This document shows, piece after piece, positions 41,966 to 50,877 of a stretch of DNA of 64,000 bases. Numbering within the stretch: the stretch's first letter is position 1; each line of letters starts with the position of its first letter. A program made the translations under genes and the position numbers. Source of the DNA: Bradyrhizobium sp. sGM-13 (lineage in GTDB: Bacteria; Pseudomonadota; Alphaproteobacteria; Rhizobiales; Xanthobacteraceae); NCBI RefSeq assembly GCF_018398875.1, contig NZ_JAGWDK010000003.1, positions 124,001 through 188,000 on the forward strand, in the 5' to 3' direction. Under the pieces are notes generated by a model that was not told the DNA's origin, did not search any database, and saw nothing but the letters and a program-made list of their open reading frames with translations.

Positions 41966-42739
41966 ATGGACGGCATTTTTCGCGTTGACGGCAACGACGT
42001 CGTCACTAGCCCCTTTGCGGCAGGCCCATGGGATCCGAGCATGCAGCACGGCTCGCCGCCGGCGGCGCTGGTGGTGTGGGCGGCAGAGCGGATTACGACG
42101 CCGGTCGCGATGCGGGTTGCGCGCGTGACCGTGGACCTGATGCGTCCCGTGCCGGTGGCGCCGCTCACCATCGAGAGCGAAGTGTTGCGCGAGGGGCGCA
42201 AGATCCAGCTCTGCGCGGTCAGGCTACGGGCTAAAGGCGTCGTCGTGGTCGGCGCGACCGTGCTGAAGATCAAGGTGCAGGCCCAGGAATTGCCGCTAGA
42301 GGCCGCGATCCTGCCGGTCGAGCTACCGGGCCCGGATCGATCGCGCGTCGAACCCGCGGATTTTTCCTCCAGCCCGTTCGTATCAGGTATGTCGCTGCGC
42401 GCCGCGCGCGGCCGCTTCGGCGAGCCCGGTCCCGGCGCGATCTGGTACCGCGTCGATCGGCCGATCGTGGAAGGCGCAGCCGTTTCGCAGGCGATGCGGG
42501 CTATGGCGGCGGCGGATTTCTGCAACGGCACCTCGGCCGTGCTGGATTTCCGCGCGTGGACCTTTCTCAATGCCGACCTGACCGTGAATTTTGCCCGTGA
42601 GCCGGTCGGCGACTGGATCCTGCTCGATGCCGAGTCCTGGATCGGTCCCGATGGCGCGGGGCTCGCAATGGCGCGGCTTGCCGACGAGCGCGGTTACTTC
42701 GGCCGCGCCATCCAGAGCCTTGTCATCGAGAAGCGTTGA
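41966..42739 (+). CDS. Acyl-CoA thioesterase-like double-hotdog protein
   Basis: This 257-aa protein has two hotdog halves of the TesB/thioesterase-like superfamily: WDPSMQHGSPPAALVVWAAE in the first and FLNADLTVNFAREPVGDW with DERGYFGRAIQSLVIEK in the second. It would hydrolyse acyl-CoA esters in the cytosol. ATG 41966 is chosen because it begins at the domain edge (MDGIFRVDGNDV); a TTG at 41942 would add eight residues. It follows the truncated SDR gene and NMO copy 1 on the same strand. Confidence 0.85.
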   Translation: MDGIFRVDGNDVVTSPFAAGPWDPSMQHGSPPAALVVWAAERITTPVAMRVARVTVDLMRPVPVAPLTIESEVLREGRKIQLCAVRLRAKGVVVVGATVLKIKVQAQELPLEAAILPVELPGPDRSRVEPADFSSSPFVSGMSLRAARGRFGEPGPGAIWYRVDRPIVEGAAVSQAMRAMAAADFCNGTSAVLDFRAWTFLNADLTVNFAREPVGDWILLDAESWIGPDGAGLAMARLADERGYFGRAIQSLVIEKR

Positions 42740-42796
42740 CGGCGCGGGGTCGGTACGTAAAGGGACCGCAATCACCGGGATTGCGGCCCCCTTCAA

Positions 42797-44365
42797 TCAT
42801 TCGAGATCGATCGGCTGGTAACGCCCGCTTTCGTCGAGTGCCGTGCCCCACACCTTGTTCGAGGCCTGGTGCTCGGAGCGGCCGAAGCTGAGCTGGGTCC
42901 CGAGACCGAGGTCGAGATTGCGCATGGTCTCCAGCGTGTCGATCAGCTTCTCCGTATCGATCTGCGGGCCGGTCCGCTTGATGCCCGCGATCAGGACGTT
43001 AGCGGCGACATAGCCCTCGAACGAAACGTAGTCGGGCGCTTCGCCTGGGAAATACTTGGCGAGCGCATTTTTATATTCGAGCACGGCCGACGAATAGCCC
43101 GACACCGCCGGCACCACCTGCGTCACGATCACGCCGTTGGTGTAACGCGGTCCCAAGAGTTTCAGTTCTTCGGCAAGCGCGGTAGAGCCGACGAACGAGA
43201 CGTTGGAGTAGATCATCCCCGGATAGAGGTCGCGCGTCTTCTCGATGAACCGCGCCGCGGCCCGGTAGGTGGCGACCATGACGACGGCCTTGATCGGCGG
43301 TTTCGCGAGCTTCAACTGGTTGATCGCGTCGTCGACGTCGACGGTGTTTCGCGCATAATTGAGCCGGAGGATGGCGCCGTCGTTCACGCCCATGGAGCGA
43401 AACGCCTTGGCGACCCCGGCAAATCCGGCGTCGCCGTACGAATCCTGTTGCGCAAACACCGCGATCTGGCGGGGCTGCAGCCGTCGTATCTTGACGAGGT
43501 AGCGGACGACTGCGTCGGTTTCCTGAACATAGCTGGCGCGGTAGTTGAACACGTAGCGATCCGGCGGGTCGTTGCGCAGGATGTTGGCGCCGGTGAAGGC
43601 CCCAAAAAACAGCATCCGGCGTTCGAGCGCATAGGGGATCGCCACCGCCGCGGTCGGCGTGCCGACATTGCCGACGATGCCGAACACCTGGTCTTTTTCG
43701 TAAAGCTGCTTCATCGCTTCCGCGGTGCGCGACGGCTCGTAGCCGTCGTCGGCGGCGTACAGTTTGAGCATCCGCCCGTCGACGCCGCCGGCATCGTTGA
43801 CCCGGTTGAAGGCGGTCTCGATTCCGAGCTTCATCTGGCGTCCCAACTCACGGGCCGAGCCGGAGAAGGGCGCGGCGATGCCGAAGCGGATTTCCTTTTC
43901 GCCGATGCCGCGTGGCAGCGGCCCGGTCGGGACCGGGGCCGTGGGCGCGGTTGCCGCGTTCGCGGCCGTTGCCGCGGCGGCAGGGGACGGGCCGATGACG
44001 CTGGAAAGACTAGGGCCCGAGATCGAGCGTTCGAGATCGGCAAGCTGACGATCGGCCCGGATGCAATCGATTTTGCCCGAGCTAACGGCGGCGCGGCCGT
44101 CGGCCACGCTGCGATCGAACGTCTGGGTGAGATCAGAACGCTCTGCCTCGTTCGACGAGGCTTCCCGGATCACCTGTGAAAACTTGTCGACGATGGTCTG
44201 GATGCGGGGACGCGCAATGTCGCGGCATGCCTGGGCCGAGCCGATCACGGGGCCGACGCGGCCGGCAAGGTCGCGCACGATCACAATCTCGCCGGCAGCC
44301 TGAGCGCTGCCTGCGATTCCGAACAGCGCGGCCCCGACCAGCAAGGAGATCCGGTGCGAGGTCAT
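42797..44365 (-). CDS. LIV-type ABC binding protein with extra N-terminal domain
   Basis: This 522-aa exported protein has a signal peptide (VGAALFGIAGSAQAA), a helical domain with two cysteines C47 and C101 (about 25-117), an Ala/Pro linker (118-152) and a type I periplasmic binding domain from about 157 (IRFGIAAPFSGSARELG, DDGYEPSRTAEAMKQL). The binding half matches branched-chain amino acid/amide receptors. The N-terminal domain is not part of normal receptors. ATG at 44365 has AAGGAG 8 bases upstream; the 723-codon frame to 44968 is spurious. No permease or ATPase genes are near. The membrane protein at 44433 lies directly upstream. Confidence 0.9.
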   Translation of the reverse strand: MTSHRISLLVGAALFGIAGSAQAAGEIVIVRDLAGRVGPVIGSAQACRDIARPRIQTIVDKFSQVIREASSNEAERSDLTQTFDRSVADGRAAVSSGKIDCIRADRQLADLERSISGPSLSSVIGPSPAAAATAANAATAPTAPVPTGPLPRGIGEKEIRFGIAAPFSGSARELGRQMKLGIETAFNRVNDAGGVDGRMLKLYAADDGYEPSRTAEAMKQLYEKDQVFGIVGNVGTPTAAVAIPYALERRMLFFGAFTGANILRNDPPDRYVFNYRASYVQETDAVVRYLVKIRRLQPRQIAVFAQQDSYGDAGFAGVAKAFRSMGVNDGAILRLNYARNTVDVDDAINQLKLAKPPIKAVVMVATYRAAARFIEKTRDLYPGMIYSNVSFVGSTALAEELKLLGPRYTNGVIVTQVVPAVSGYSSAVLEYKNALAKYFPGEAPDYVSFEGYVAANVLIAGIKRTGPQIDTEKLIDTLETMRNLDLGLGTQLSFGRSEHQASNKVWGTALDESGRYQPIDLE

Positions 44366-44432
44366 GGCAAAACTCCTTGAGAACAAGATGGCGGAAAGTC
44401 GGTTCTCAGGCATTGTCATTCCTCCATCTGGA

Positions 44433-44981
44433 TCATGGGTTGGCGCGTTGTGGCGTCGCCGGATCGGGCTTCTCGCTCCACTGCATGAATTGCTTGAGCA
44501 ACTGGGACTGCTCGGACGCAGGCGGGGCGCTCGGTGGCGTGGAGGCGAGAACGGCCTGGAATTCGCTGATTGCAGGCTTTGGCGAAGCCTCTCCGGATTG
44601 GAACAGGGCAGCCTTGATCGACTGCACGATTCCGGAGGACGCCGACGGCCCACCGTCGCTCTGCCGCGACCCCGGCACGGCGATGACGAAGAACAGCGCC
44701 ACCACAGCCGCGACGCCGATCGCGGCACCAAAGCGCGCTGCGATGCTCCACAACGCCTTCTTCGATTCCAATTGAGGTTCACGCATGATCTCGGGATCGA
44801 GGCGATGGCGCAGCGCATCGGATACGGCGCTCTCGAGCTGGGAGTCGAACGACGCCGGAGAGAACGGTGTCGTTGCGGGGCTGGCGTCGCGCATGGAAGC
44901 CGACCGCTCACGTAGCGAGCGCGGCGCGTAGTACAGGGGATCGCGGGGATTGATATGGTCCTGCTCACTCACACTACTCAT
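44433..44981 (-). CDS. Single-pass membrane protein, 182 aa
   Basis: A cytoplasmic N-terminal region (DHINPRDPLYYAPRSLRER) precedes one membrane helix (about residues 85-105, FGAAIGVAAVVALFFVIAVPG) and a Ser/Pro-rich, probably periplasmic tail with a glutamine cluster. ATG 44981 has AGGAG 8 bases upstream; the long frame to 45302 is rejected. Its stop is 67 bases before the unusual LIV-type binding protein, so the two probably form an operon and may interact in the periplasm. I recall the N-terminus from Bradyrhizobium hypothetical proteins. Confidence 0.75.
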   Translation of the reverse strand: MSSVSEQDHINPRDPLYYAPRSLRERSASMRDASPATTPFSPASFDSQLESAVSDALRHRLDPEIMREPQLESKKALWSIAARFGAAIGVAAVVALFFVIAVPGSRQSDGGPSASSGIVQSIKAALFQSGEASPKPAISEFQAVLASTPPSAPPASEQSQLLKQFMQWSEKPDPATPQRANP

Positions 44982-45508
44982 ACGCTCACTCCTCATGTCG
45001 CTTGGCGGATTGACCGGCGGATTGCTCGGCGGCGGAACGGCAGGTGACGTACCGGTCAGGAGTTCCAGATCGCGGAAGAGGCGCGCGGGGTCATCGACGT
45101 CCGCTTTCTGTCCGCTATCGGGCTTGCTTGGAAGACTTGAATCAAGGTGTGAGGCGTCGTCCCTGCGTCCGACGGCACCTGCCTGCGAGATCGGATCTCG
45201 CGACCACACAACGCTCGCTTCCACTGCCCTCGTCCCCTGCCGGCAAATGTTCCGTCTGCCCGACGGATTGAGCCGCCAGACCGCAGAGATCCGCCAGCAC
45301 ACATAAGTTTGTTGGAGCCGCGCGAGGACTAATTTAGGTCGGAAACGTGACGAAAGTAAGTTGAGCTCGCGTTAACTACAACTCACGCGACTCCTGTTTT
45401 CAAAGGGTTTGGCGCACGTTCCGCACGATAAGCAGCATGAATCGGCCACAAATGCGCCGGATTCGTCGCCTGTTGCGCTGTTTTCTGCGCGTAGCGCGGG
45501 TTTTCACA
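44982..45508. other. Long divergent intergenic region
   Basis: This region separates the membrane-protein gene from minC. The open frames in it are shadows. It turns AT-rich after about 45320 and must contain promoters for both directions. Apart from the CtrA box next to minC I can name no motif. Confidence 0.5.
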
Positions 45509-45523
45509 TTAATTACTCGTTAA
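45509..45523. promoter_or_regulatory. CtrA box upstream of minC
   Basis: TTAA (45509-45512), 7 bases and TTAA (45520-45523) is the full CtrA recognition sequence TTAA-N7-TTAA. A further half-site TTAACCATT follows at 45540-45548. It lies 50 bases before minC. CtrA is reported to control minCD in Sinorhizobium meliloti, so this is a plausible cell-cycle input. Confidence 0.7.
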
Positions 45524-45573
45524 CCAAGTTCGTCGATTGTTAACCATTCAATAAGAAAGGCGAGTCGAGCATC

Positions 45574-46272
45574 ATGGACGTCCGAGCGGATCCCACGCGT
45601 CAACTGGTCCGGCTGCGCGGCCGGTCCTATGTCGCGTTCGTATTCAGCCCTGTCGTGCCGATCGTGGAATGGCTCGCCGAGATCGACGCCACGCTGGCCC
45701 GCTCGCCCGGATATTTCGTCGGCAAGCCGATCGTGCTCGATCTCTCAGCCGTCGACCTCTCGAGCTCCGCCATCGCCCATCTCGTCGGCAGTCTCAACGA
45801 GCGCAACATCCGCGTCCTCGGAATCGAGGGTGTGGAGGAAGATCGTCTCGCGGCGAACATGCCGCCCTTGCTGACCGGCGGCCGTTCCTGCGTGATCACG
45901 CGAAGCGAGTCGACGCAGAAATCGGAGCCCGAGCCGAAGAAGCCGACCTCGCTGCTGCTGGAGAACCCGGTACGTTCGGGCCAGTCCATCGTCTTCATGG
46001 AAGGCGATGTCACGGTTTTGGGCTCGGTCGGGTCGGGCGCGGAGATCGTCGCCGGCGGATCGATCCACATCTACGGCACGCTGCGTGGCCGTGCGATGGC
46101 CGGCGTCAACGGCAATTCCGCCGCACGAATCTATTGCCAGAAGATCGAGGCCGAGCTGCTTGCGATCGATGGCTACTACCAGACCGCAGAAGAAATCGAC
46201 GTCGCGCTCCGCAGCCGCCCGGCGCAAGCCTGGCTGGAGGGCGATACCATGAAAATTACCCCGCTGAATTAA
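45574..46272 (+). CDS. minC: Septum site-determining protein MinC
   Basis: This 232-aa protein has the MinC N-terminal domain that blocks FtsZ polymerisation (RLRGRSYVAFVFSPVVPIVEW) and the C-terminal beta-helix (GSVGSGAEIVAGGSIHIYG, RAMAGVNGNSAARIYCQKIEAELLAIDG) that binds MinD and the septum. It prevents division at the poles. It is the first gene of minCDE, ending 19 bases before minD, which has an AAGGAG. An AT-rich region with a CtrA box lies upstream. Confidence 0.96.
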   Translation: MDVRADPTRQLVRLRGRSYVAFVFSPVVPIVEWLAEIDATLARSPGYFVGKPIVLDLSAVDLSSSAIAHLVGSLNERNIRVLGIEGVEEDRLAANMPPLLTGGRSCVITRSESTQKSEPEPKKPTSLLLENPVRSGQSIVFMEGDVTVLGSVGSGAEIVAGGSIHIYGTLRGRAMAGVNGNSAARIYCQKIEAELLAIDGYYQTAEEIDVALRSRPAQAWLEGDTMKITPLN

Positions 46273-46291
46273 CCGGCTAAGGAGATCAAGT

Positions 46292-47107
46292 ATGGCCAAG
46301 GTCCTGGTCGTTACCTCGGGCAAGGGAGGCGTTGGAAAAACCACCTCGACGGCCGCGCTCGGTGCGGCGCTTGCGCAAGGCGGGCAAAGCGTCGTGGTGA
46401 TCGATTTCGATGTCGGCCTGCGCAACCTCGATCTGGTGATGGGCGCCGAACGCCGCGTGGTGTTCGACCTCATCAACGTGGTGCAGGGTGTCGCCAAGCT
46501 GCCGCAGGCGCTGATCCGCGACAAGCGGCTGGAAAATCTCTGGCTGCTGCCGGCCTCACAGACCCGCGACAAGGATGCGCTGACCGACGAGGGCGTCGGC
46601 CGCGTTATCGCCGAGCTCAGGAGCCGGTTCGACTGGATTCTGTGCGACAGCCCGGCCGGCATCGAGCGCGGCGCGACGCTCGCCATGCGCTATGCCGACG
46701 AAGCCGTCATCGTCACCAATCCCGAAGTGTCCTCGGTGCGCGACTCCGACCGCATTATCGGCATGCTCGATTCGAAGACGGTGAGGGCGGAGCGCGGCGA
46801 GCGGGTGGAAAAGCATGTGCTGATCACCCGCTACGATCCGGCGCGTGCGGCGCGCGGCGAGATGCTCAACATCGACGACATCCTGGAAATCCTCGCGACG
46901 CCTCTGCTCGGCATCATTCCCGAGAGCCAGGATGTCCTGAAGGCATCCAACGTCGGCACGCCGGTGACGCTCAACAACGCCGAGAGCGCGCCGGCCCGCG
47001 CCTATATCGACGCCGCGCGCCGCCTGATGGGCGAACAGGTCGCCATGACCGTGCCGGCTGAGCGCAAGGGCTTCATGAACCGCTTGCTGGGACGGAGAGC
47101 TGCATGA
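46292..47107 (+). CDS. minD: Septum site-determining ATPase MinD
   Basis: This 271-aa ParA/MinD ATPase has the deviant Walker A SGKGGVGKTTST with K11 and K16, switch I and II regions (IDFDVGLRNLDLVMG; LCDSPAGIERG) and a C-terminal amphipathic membrane-targeting helix (KGFMNRLLGRRAA). It carries MinC to the membrane and oscillates with MinE. Its stop overlaps the minE ATG region by 4 bases. The minCDE order is the usual one. Confidence 0.97.
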   Translation: MAKVLVVTSGKGGVGKTTSTAALGAALAQGGQSVVVIDFDVGLRNLDLVMGAERRVVFDLINVVQGVAKLPQALIRDKRLENLWLLPASQTRDKDALTDEGVGRVIAELRSRFDWILCDSPAGIERGATLAMRYADEAVIVTNPEVSSVRDSDRIIGMLDSKTVRAERGERVEKHVLITRYDPARAARGEMLNIDDILEILATPLLGIIPESQDVLKASNVGTPVTLNNAESAPARAYIDAARRLMGEQVAMTVPAERKGFMNRLLGRRAA

Positions 47108-47397
47108 GCATGAATCTGCTGCGGCTGTTTAGCGGCCGCAATGCATCTGCCCCGGTTGCGCGGGAGCGGCTGCAGATCTTGCTCGCGCATGAGCGCGGGC
47201 TGCTCGGTCAGTCCGACTTGCTGGCCACGCTGCGGGAGGAAATCCTCGCGGTAGTTTCGAAGCACGTGGTGCTCGATCCCGACAAGGTGATGGTCAAGCT
47301 GGAGCGCGGCAAGACGGTGTCGACACTCGAAGTCGATATCGAAGTCCCCAATAATTTCGACAAGAAGGCTCCTACCGAAAAGCGCATGGCCGGCTGA
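47104..47397 (+). CDS. minE: Cell division topological factor MinE
   Basis: This 97-aa protein starts with the membrane-binding and anti-MinCD helix (MNLLRLFSGRNASAPVARERLQ) and continues with the dimerisation domain (EILAVVSKHVVLDPDKVMVKLERG). It displaces MinD from the membrane and sets mid-cell division. The ATG overlaps the end of minD. No terminator is visible after it. Confidence 0.95.
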   Translation: MSMNLLRLFSGRNASAPVARERLQILLAHERGLLGQSDLLATLREEILAVVSKHVVLDPDKVMVKLERGKTVSTLEVDIEVPNNFDKKAPTEKRMAG

Positions 47398-47487
47398 AAG
47401 GCGCTCGGTCGGCTGAGGGCCGCCACCGATGAGGTTGCGCGGGCGGGCTTTCTGCTTAAGATTGCATCGTCTAGCTTCGGTCCGACC

Positions 47488-47975
47488 ATGAATTCGGTGC
47501 AGCCTGTTCTTCCAATGACCGGCGGATGTTCGTGCGGCGCAATCCGCTACGAGATATCGTCGTTTCCGCTGCTGCTGTACACCTGCAATTGCACGGATTG
47601 CCAAACCGCGTCCGGCAGCGCCTTTGCGCTCAACATGCCAGTGGCGACCAAGCACTTTCATCTGCTGAAGGGCGAACCGCAGGGATGGCGCCGTCCGTCT
47701 CCGACCGGTGCCGACGTCACATCCTGGTTCTGCGGAGATTGTGGCGGTCGAATCTACGGCGAACGCGCAGGACGCCTGGAATCCATCAATGTTCGCGCGG
47801 GGACACTCGACGAGATCAGATGGTTGAACCCGGCTGCCCACATGTTCATGTGAAGCGCACAGCCCTGGATCCAACCGGCGGCCAATGCCGAATGCCACGA
47901 GATCGGGCCAAGCGATTTCGACCGCTCGCTGAAAAGTGGCGAGCGATGTGGCCGGAGTTCTTCCCGCAAACATAG
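47488..47975 (+). pseudogene. GFA-family gene broken by a stop and a frameshift
   Basis: The first 121 codons form a GFA (glutathione-dependent formaldehyde-activating-like) protein with all the zinc cysteines (GGCSCGAIRY, YTCNCTDCQ, FCGDCGG). It ends at TGA 47851-47853 after NPAAHMFM. Read through, the frame gives SAQPWIQPAANAECHEIGP SDFDR, the expected family tail, and a one-base shift near 47930 then gives LAEKWRAMWPEFFPQT and a stop at 47975. So CGA to TGA plus a missing base removed the C-terminal 40 residues or so. The 121-aa product may still fold around its zinc but lacks the conserved tail. Confidence 0.75.
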
Positions 47976-47979
47976 CTCT

Positions 47980-48109
47980 CGTGTGCCGGATGCTGCGCAG
48001 CGCGTCGCTCTTCGCGACGTGGTGCGCCGCTGATCCGGACCCAGCAGCCGGGGGGGTGGGTCCCGGCTCTGCGGAGCGTCACTTCGTGCCGCACCGCGTC
48101 CGGGACACG
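47980..48109. repeat. Palindromic intergenic element
   Basis: It begins CGTGTGCCGGATGCTGCGC and ends in the inverted GCGTCCGGGACACG, with a GGTGGGTCCCGG core. It resembles the element at 58640-58762 (GGATGC...GCGCAGC and CCGGACCC motifs). No coding capacity. Confidence 0.55.
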
Positions 48110-48125
48110 CTTCACGGTCGCGAGG

Positions 48126-49688
48126 CTACCCCACCATCCGCTCGCGGCCGGTCCAGAAGCCTGCCTTCAGCACCTTCTTGTCGACCTTGCCGACGCCGGT
48201 CATCGGCAACTCGCTAACGAACTTGATGTGCTTGGGCGCGTGCGCCGAGCCTTTCTTCGCCTTCACGAGGTTGATCAGCTCGTCCGGATTCGGTCGCGCG
48301 CCTTCGCGGGCGACGATCACGGCGGTGACGGCCTCGCCCCATTTGTCGTCGGGTACGCCGACCACGGCGACCATGGCGACGTCGGCATGTTGCGACAAGA
48401 CATCCTCGACCTCGCGCGGAAAGATGTTGAAGCCGCCGGAGACGATCATGTCCTTCTTGCGGTCGAGAATGAACAGGTAGCCGCGTTCGTCCGATCGCGC
48501 GATGTCGCCGGTGTGCAGCCAGCCGTTCTTCAGCGTCTCCGCGGTCGCGTCGGGCCGTTTCCAATATTCGGCCATCACATGCGTGCCGCGCACGCAGATC
48601 TCGCCGGCCTCGCCGGTTGTGACTTCCCGGTCGTCATTGTCGAGGATCTTCACCTGGCAAGCGGCGATCGGGAATCCGCAGGACAGAAACAGCTCCGGCG
48701 TCCTGGGATCGTGGTCCGCCTTGCGCAGCACGGATACTGGATAACATTCGGTCTGGCCGTAGAGCTGCGAGAACACCGGCCCGATCCGCTCGATGCCCTC
48801 GACCAGCCGGCTCGGCGACATCGCAGACGCGCCGTACAGCAAGAGTTCGAGCGAGGAGAGGTCGGTCTTGTCGAGTGAGGGATGATCCAGCATGACGTAG
48901 ATCATCGTCGGCACGAACAGCGTGAAATTGATCTTCTCGCGCTCGATGGTCTTGAACACGGCTTCGGGGTCAAAGCCTTTCAGCATGTGAACGGTGCCGC
49001 CGCGCATCAGCGTCGGCAGCACTTTTGTCCCCGCGACATGGCTGATCGGCGCAACCGTCAGGTAGCGCGGGGTATCAGGAATTTCAAAGTCAGCGAGGAT
49101 CGCGCTGGCAAACCCGCCATATTCGCGGTGGTGCCGCAGCGCGCCCTTGGATTTGCCGGTGGTGCCGCCGGTGTAATTGAGCGTGGCGATGTCGTCGGGT
49201 CCGGCAAAGCTGCGTGCCGTGGCGCTGCCGGCGGCTTCAATCGCTTGCAAGAGGTCGGCGCCGTAGCCGGCGGGGCCGAGCGTGAACACTGTCTTCACGC
49301 CGGTCGCTTTGGCCGCGAGTTCGCCGCCGCGGTCGCGGAAGGTAACCCCGTCGACCACCAGCATCTGCGCTTCGGAATCCTCGAGCTGAAACAGTTGGTC
49401 GTCTAGCGAACCCAGTGGATGCAGCCAGGTGATCGCCAATCGCGAGAGCTGCGCGGCGACGCCCGCGCACCAGGTGTCGGCGCGGTTGGCGGTGAGAAAC
49501 GCGACGCGCGTGCCGGGCGCAAAGCCCAGCTTCATGAACACGGCCTGCATGCGCCCAATCATATCGGTCGCACCGCGATAGGTGAGCGATCCGCCCGGCC
49601 AGGCGAACGCCGTGCGGTCCGGGTAGCGCGCCAGCGCCAGCAAGGTCTGCTCGCATGCCGCTGGGAACGCGTAGAGCGGATTGCCCAT
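48126..49688 (-). CDS. AMP-dependent acyl-CoA ligase
   Basis: This 520-aa adenylate-forming ligase has LNYTGGTTGKSKGALRHH, YGQTECYPVSVL, the hinge TGDIARSDERGYLFILDRKKDMI and the catalytic lysine in MTGVGKVDKKVLKAGF. It is more diverged than the FadD at 30911, and its acid substrate (medium-chain, aromatic or branched) is not clear. ATG at 49688 has AGGAGG 9 bases upstream; the frame to 49790 is too long. NMO copy 2 is divergent 89 bases away, so the two share an intergenic control region. Confidence 0.9.
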   Translation of the reverse strand: MGNPLYAFPAACEQTLLALARYPDRTAFAWPGGSLTYRGATDMIGRMQAVFMKLGFAPGTRVAFLTANRADTWCAGVAAQLSRLAITWLHPLGSLDDQLFQLEDSEAQMLVVDGVTFRDRGGELAAKATGVKTVFTLGPAGYGADLLQAIEAAGSATARSFAGPDDIATLNYTGGTTGKSKGALRHHREYGGFASAILADFEIPDTPRYLTVAPISHVAGTKVLPTLMRGGTVHMLKGFDPEAVFKTIEREKINFTLFVPTMIYVMLDHPSLDKTDLSSLELLLYGASAMSPSRLVEGIERIGPVFSQLYGQTECYPVSVLRKADHDPRTPELFLSCGFPIAACQVKILDNDDREVTTGEAGEICVRGTHVMAEYWKRPDATAETLKNGWLHTGDIARSDERGYLFILDRKKDMIVSGGFNIFPREVEDVLSQHADVAMVAVVGVPDDKWGEAVTAVIVAREGARPNPDELINLVKAKKGSAHAPKHIKFVSELPMTGVGKVDKKVLKAGFWTGRERMVG

Positions 49689-49777
49689 CCTTCTTCCTCC
49701 TGCCTGTTTTGTAATTGGCCTTCGCCCGTGCCATGTTGGGTGAACGCTAGCACAACAGGCACACTGCTCAAGCTTGG

Positions 49778-50752
49778 ATGATGCAACCAACCGATGCTCT
49801 TGCGCGTTTTCGCGATCGCCTTAGCCTGCCGCTGATTGCGGCGCCGATGTTTCTCGTCTCCGGCGTCGAGCTGGTGGTAGCCGCCTGCCGCAACGGCGTG
49901 ATCGGTTCGTTTCCGACCGTGAATTGCCGTAGCCCCGAACAACTCGATCAATGGCTGACCGACATCGATGACCGGCTGAAGGAGCACTCGGATTCAAGCG
50001 GCAAGCCCGCAGCGCCTGTATGCGCCAATTTGATCGTGCATCGCTCCAATGCGCGGCTGGAGCAGGATCTGCAGGTGCTGCTGCGTCACCGGCCGGAAAT
50101 GATTATCACCTCCGTCGGTTCGCCGGCGCCGGTACTGAAGCCGTTGCGCGATGCCGGCGCGCTGGTGTTTGCCGACGTCGCATCCATCCGCCATGCCGAG
50201 CGCGCGGCGGCCGCCGGTGCCGACGGGTTGGTGCTGCTAACTGCAGGCGCGGGCGGCCAGACCGGCTGGCTCAATCCCTTCGTGTTCGTGCGCGCGGTGC
50301 GCGCCTTCTTCGACGGACCCCTGGTGCTGGCGGGCGGCATCGCGGATGGTCACGCCCTGCGCGCGGCCGAGGCACTCGGCTGCGATCTCGCCTATATGGG
50401 TACCAAATTCATCGCCACGCGGGAGAGCATGGCGGACGCGCGCTACAAGGAGATGCTGGTCGCCAGCAGCGCCGACGACGTCCTGCTGACCAGGGCATTC
50501 ACGGGCCTGCAGACCAACATGCTGCGCCCCTCGATCGAGGCCGCCGGTCTCGATCCGGACGATCTTCCCGAGCGGGGCGCGATCGATATCGGCAAGGATA
50601 TCGACATCGGCGCGCGCGAGAACCGCCCGAAACGCTGGAAGGATATTTGGAGCGCGGGACATTCTGTTTCGGGCGTGACGGAGGTGCTGTCCGTCGACGA
50701 GATGGTTGCGCGCACAGCGGCGGAATATCGGGACGCTGCCCCTGCGATTTAG
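49778..50752 (+). CDS. Nitronate monooxygenase family protein (copy 2)
   Basis: This 324-aa FMN-binding TIM-barrel protein is a clear relative of the gene at 40093: LPLIAAPMFLVSGVELVVAACR, ADGLVLLTAGAGGQTGWLNPF and LAGGIADGHALRAAEALGCDLAYMGTKF. The acyl-CoA ligase lies divergently upstream. One copy is next to an SDR and a thioesterase and the other to a ligase, which suggests both belong to acyl-CoA metabolism rather than classical nitronate detoxification. ATG at 49778 or 49781. Confidence 0.9.
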   Translation: MMQPTDALARFRDRLSLPLIAAPMFLVSGVELVVAACRNGVIGSFPTVNCRSPEQLDQWLTDIDDRLKEHSDSSGKPAAPVCANLIVHRSNARLEQDLQVLLRHRPEMIITSVGSPAPVLKPLRDAGALVFADVASIRHAERAAAAGADGLVLLTAGAGGQTGWLNPFVFVRAVRAFFDGPLVLAGGIADGHALRAAEALGCDLAYMGTKFIATRESMADARYKEMLVASSADDVLLTRAFTGLQTNMLRPSIEAAGLDPDDLPERGAIDIGKDIDIGARENRPKRWKDIWSAGHSVSGVTEVLSVDEMVARTAAEYRDAAPAI

Positions 50753-50754
50753 CT

Positions 50755-50830
50755 AGAGCGTTTTCCAGCGAAAGCTTGCCCCGGACTTGATCCGGGGTGG
50801 ACACCGGTTCGCGTGAAGAAAACGCGTCAA
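50755..50830. repeat. Repeat family A copy 1 (GCGTTTTC-GAAAACGC element)
   Basis: Inverted ends AGCGTTTTC and GAAAACGCGT enclose a palindromic core CCCCGGACTTGATCCGGGG. Copies 2 and 3 are at 59621-59692 and 63763-63830. Confidence 0.7.
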
Positions 50831-50838
50831 ACAAGAAT

Positions 50839-50877
50839 CTAGAGCCCGGTTCTGATTCAATCAGAACCGGGCTCTAG
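50839..50877. repeat. Perfect 39-base palindrome
   Basis: CTAGAGCCCGGTTCTGATT (50839-50857) is followed after one base by its exact inverse (50859-50877). The 19-bp arms would form a strong hairpin. There is no T-run, so its role as a terminator is uncertain. It abuts the family A repeat and may be part of it. Confidence 0.75.

Noticed and set aside
42869..44179. 436-codon frame antisense to the binding-protein gene
   Set aside because: Typical antisense shadow in GC-rich DNA; the sense frame has clear domains and a ribosome site.
44366..44968. Upstream extension of the LIV-type binding protein to 723 codons
   Set aside because: Arg/Pro/Ser-rich shadow of the membrane-protein gene; a signal peptide and AAGGAG mark the start at 44365.
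47980..48109. Possible RNA gene in a hairpin-rich gap
   Set aside because: It matches a dispersed palindromic repeat type also found at 58640-58762.
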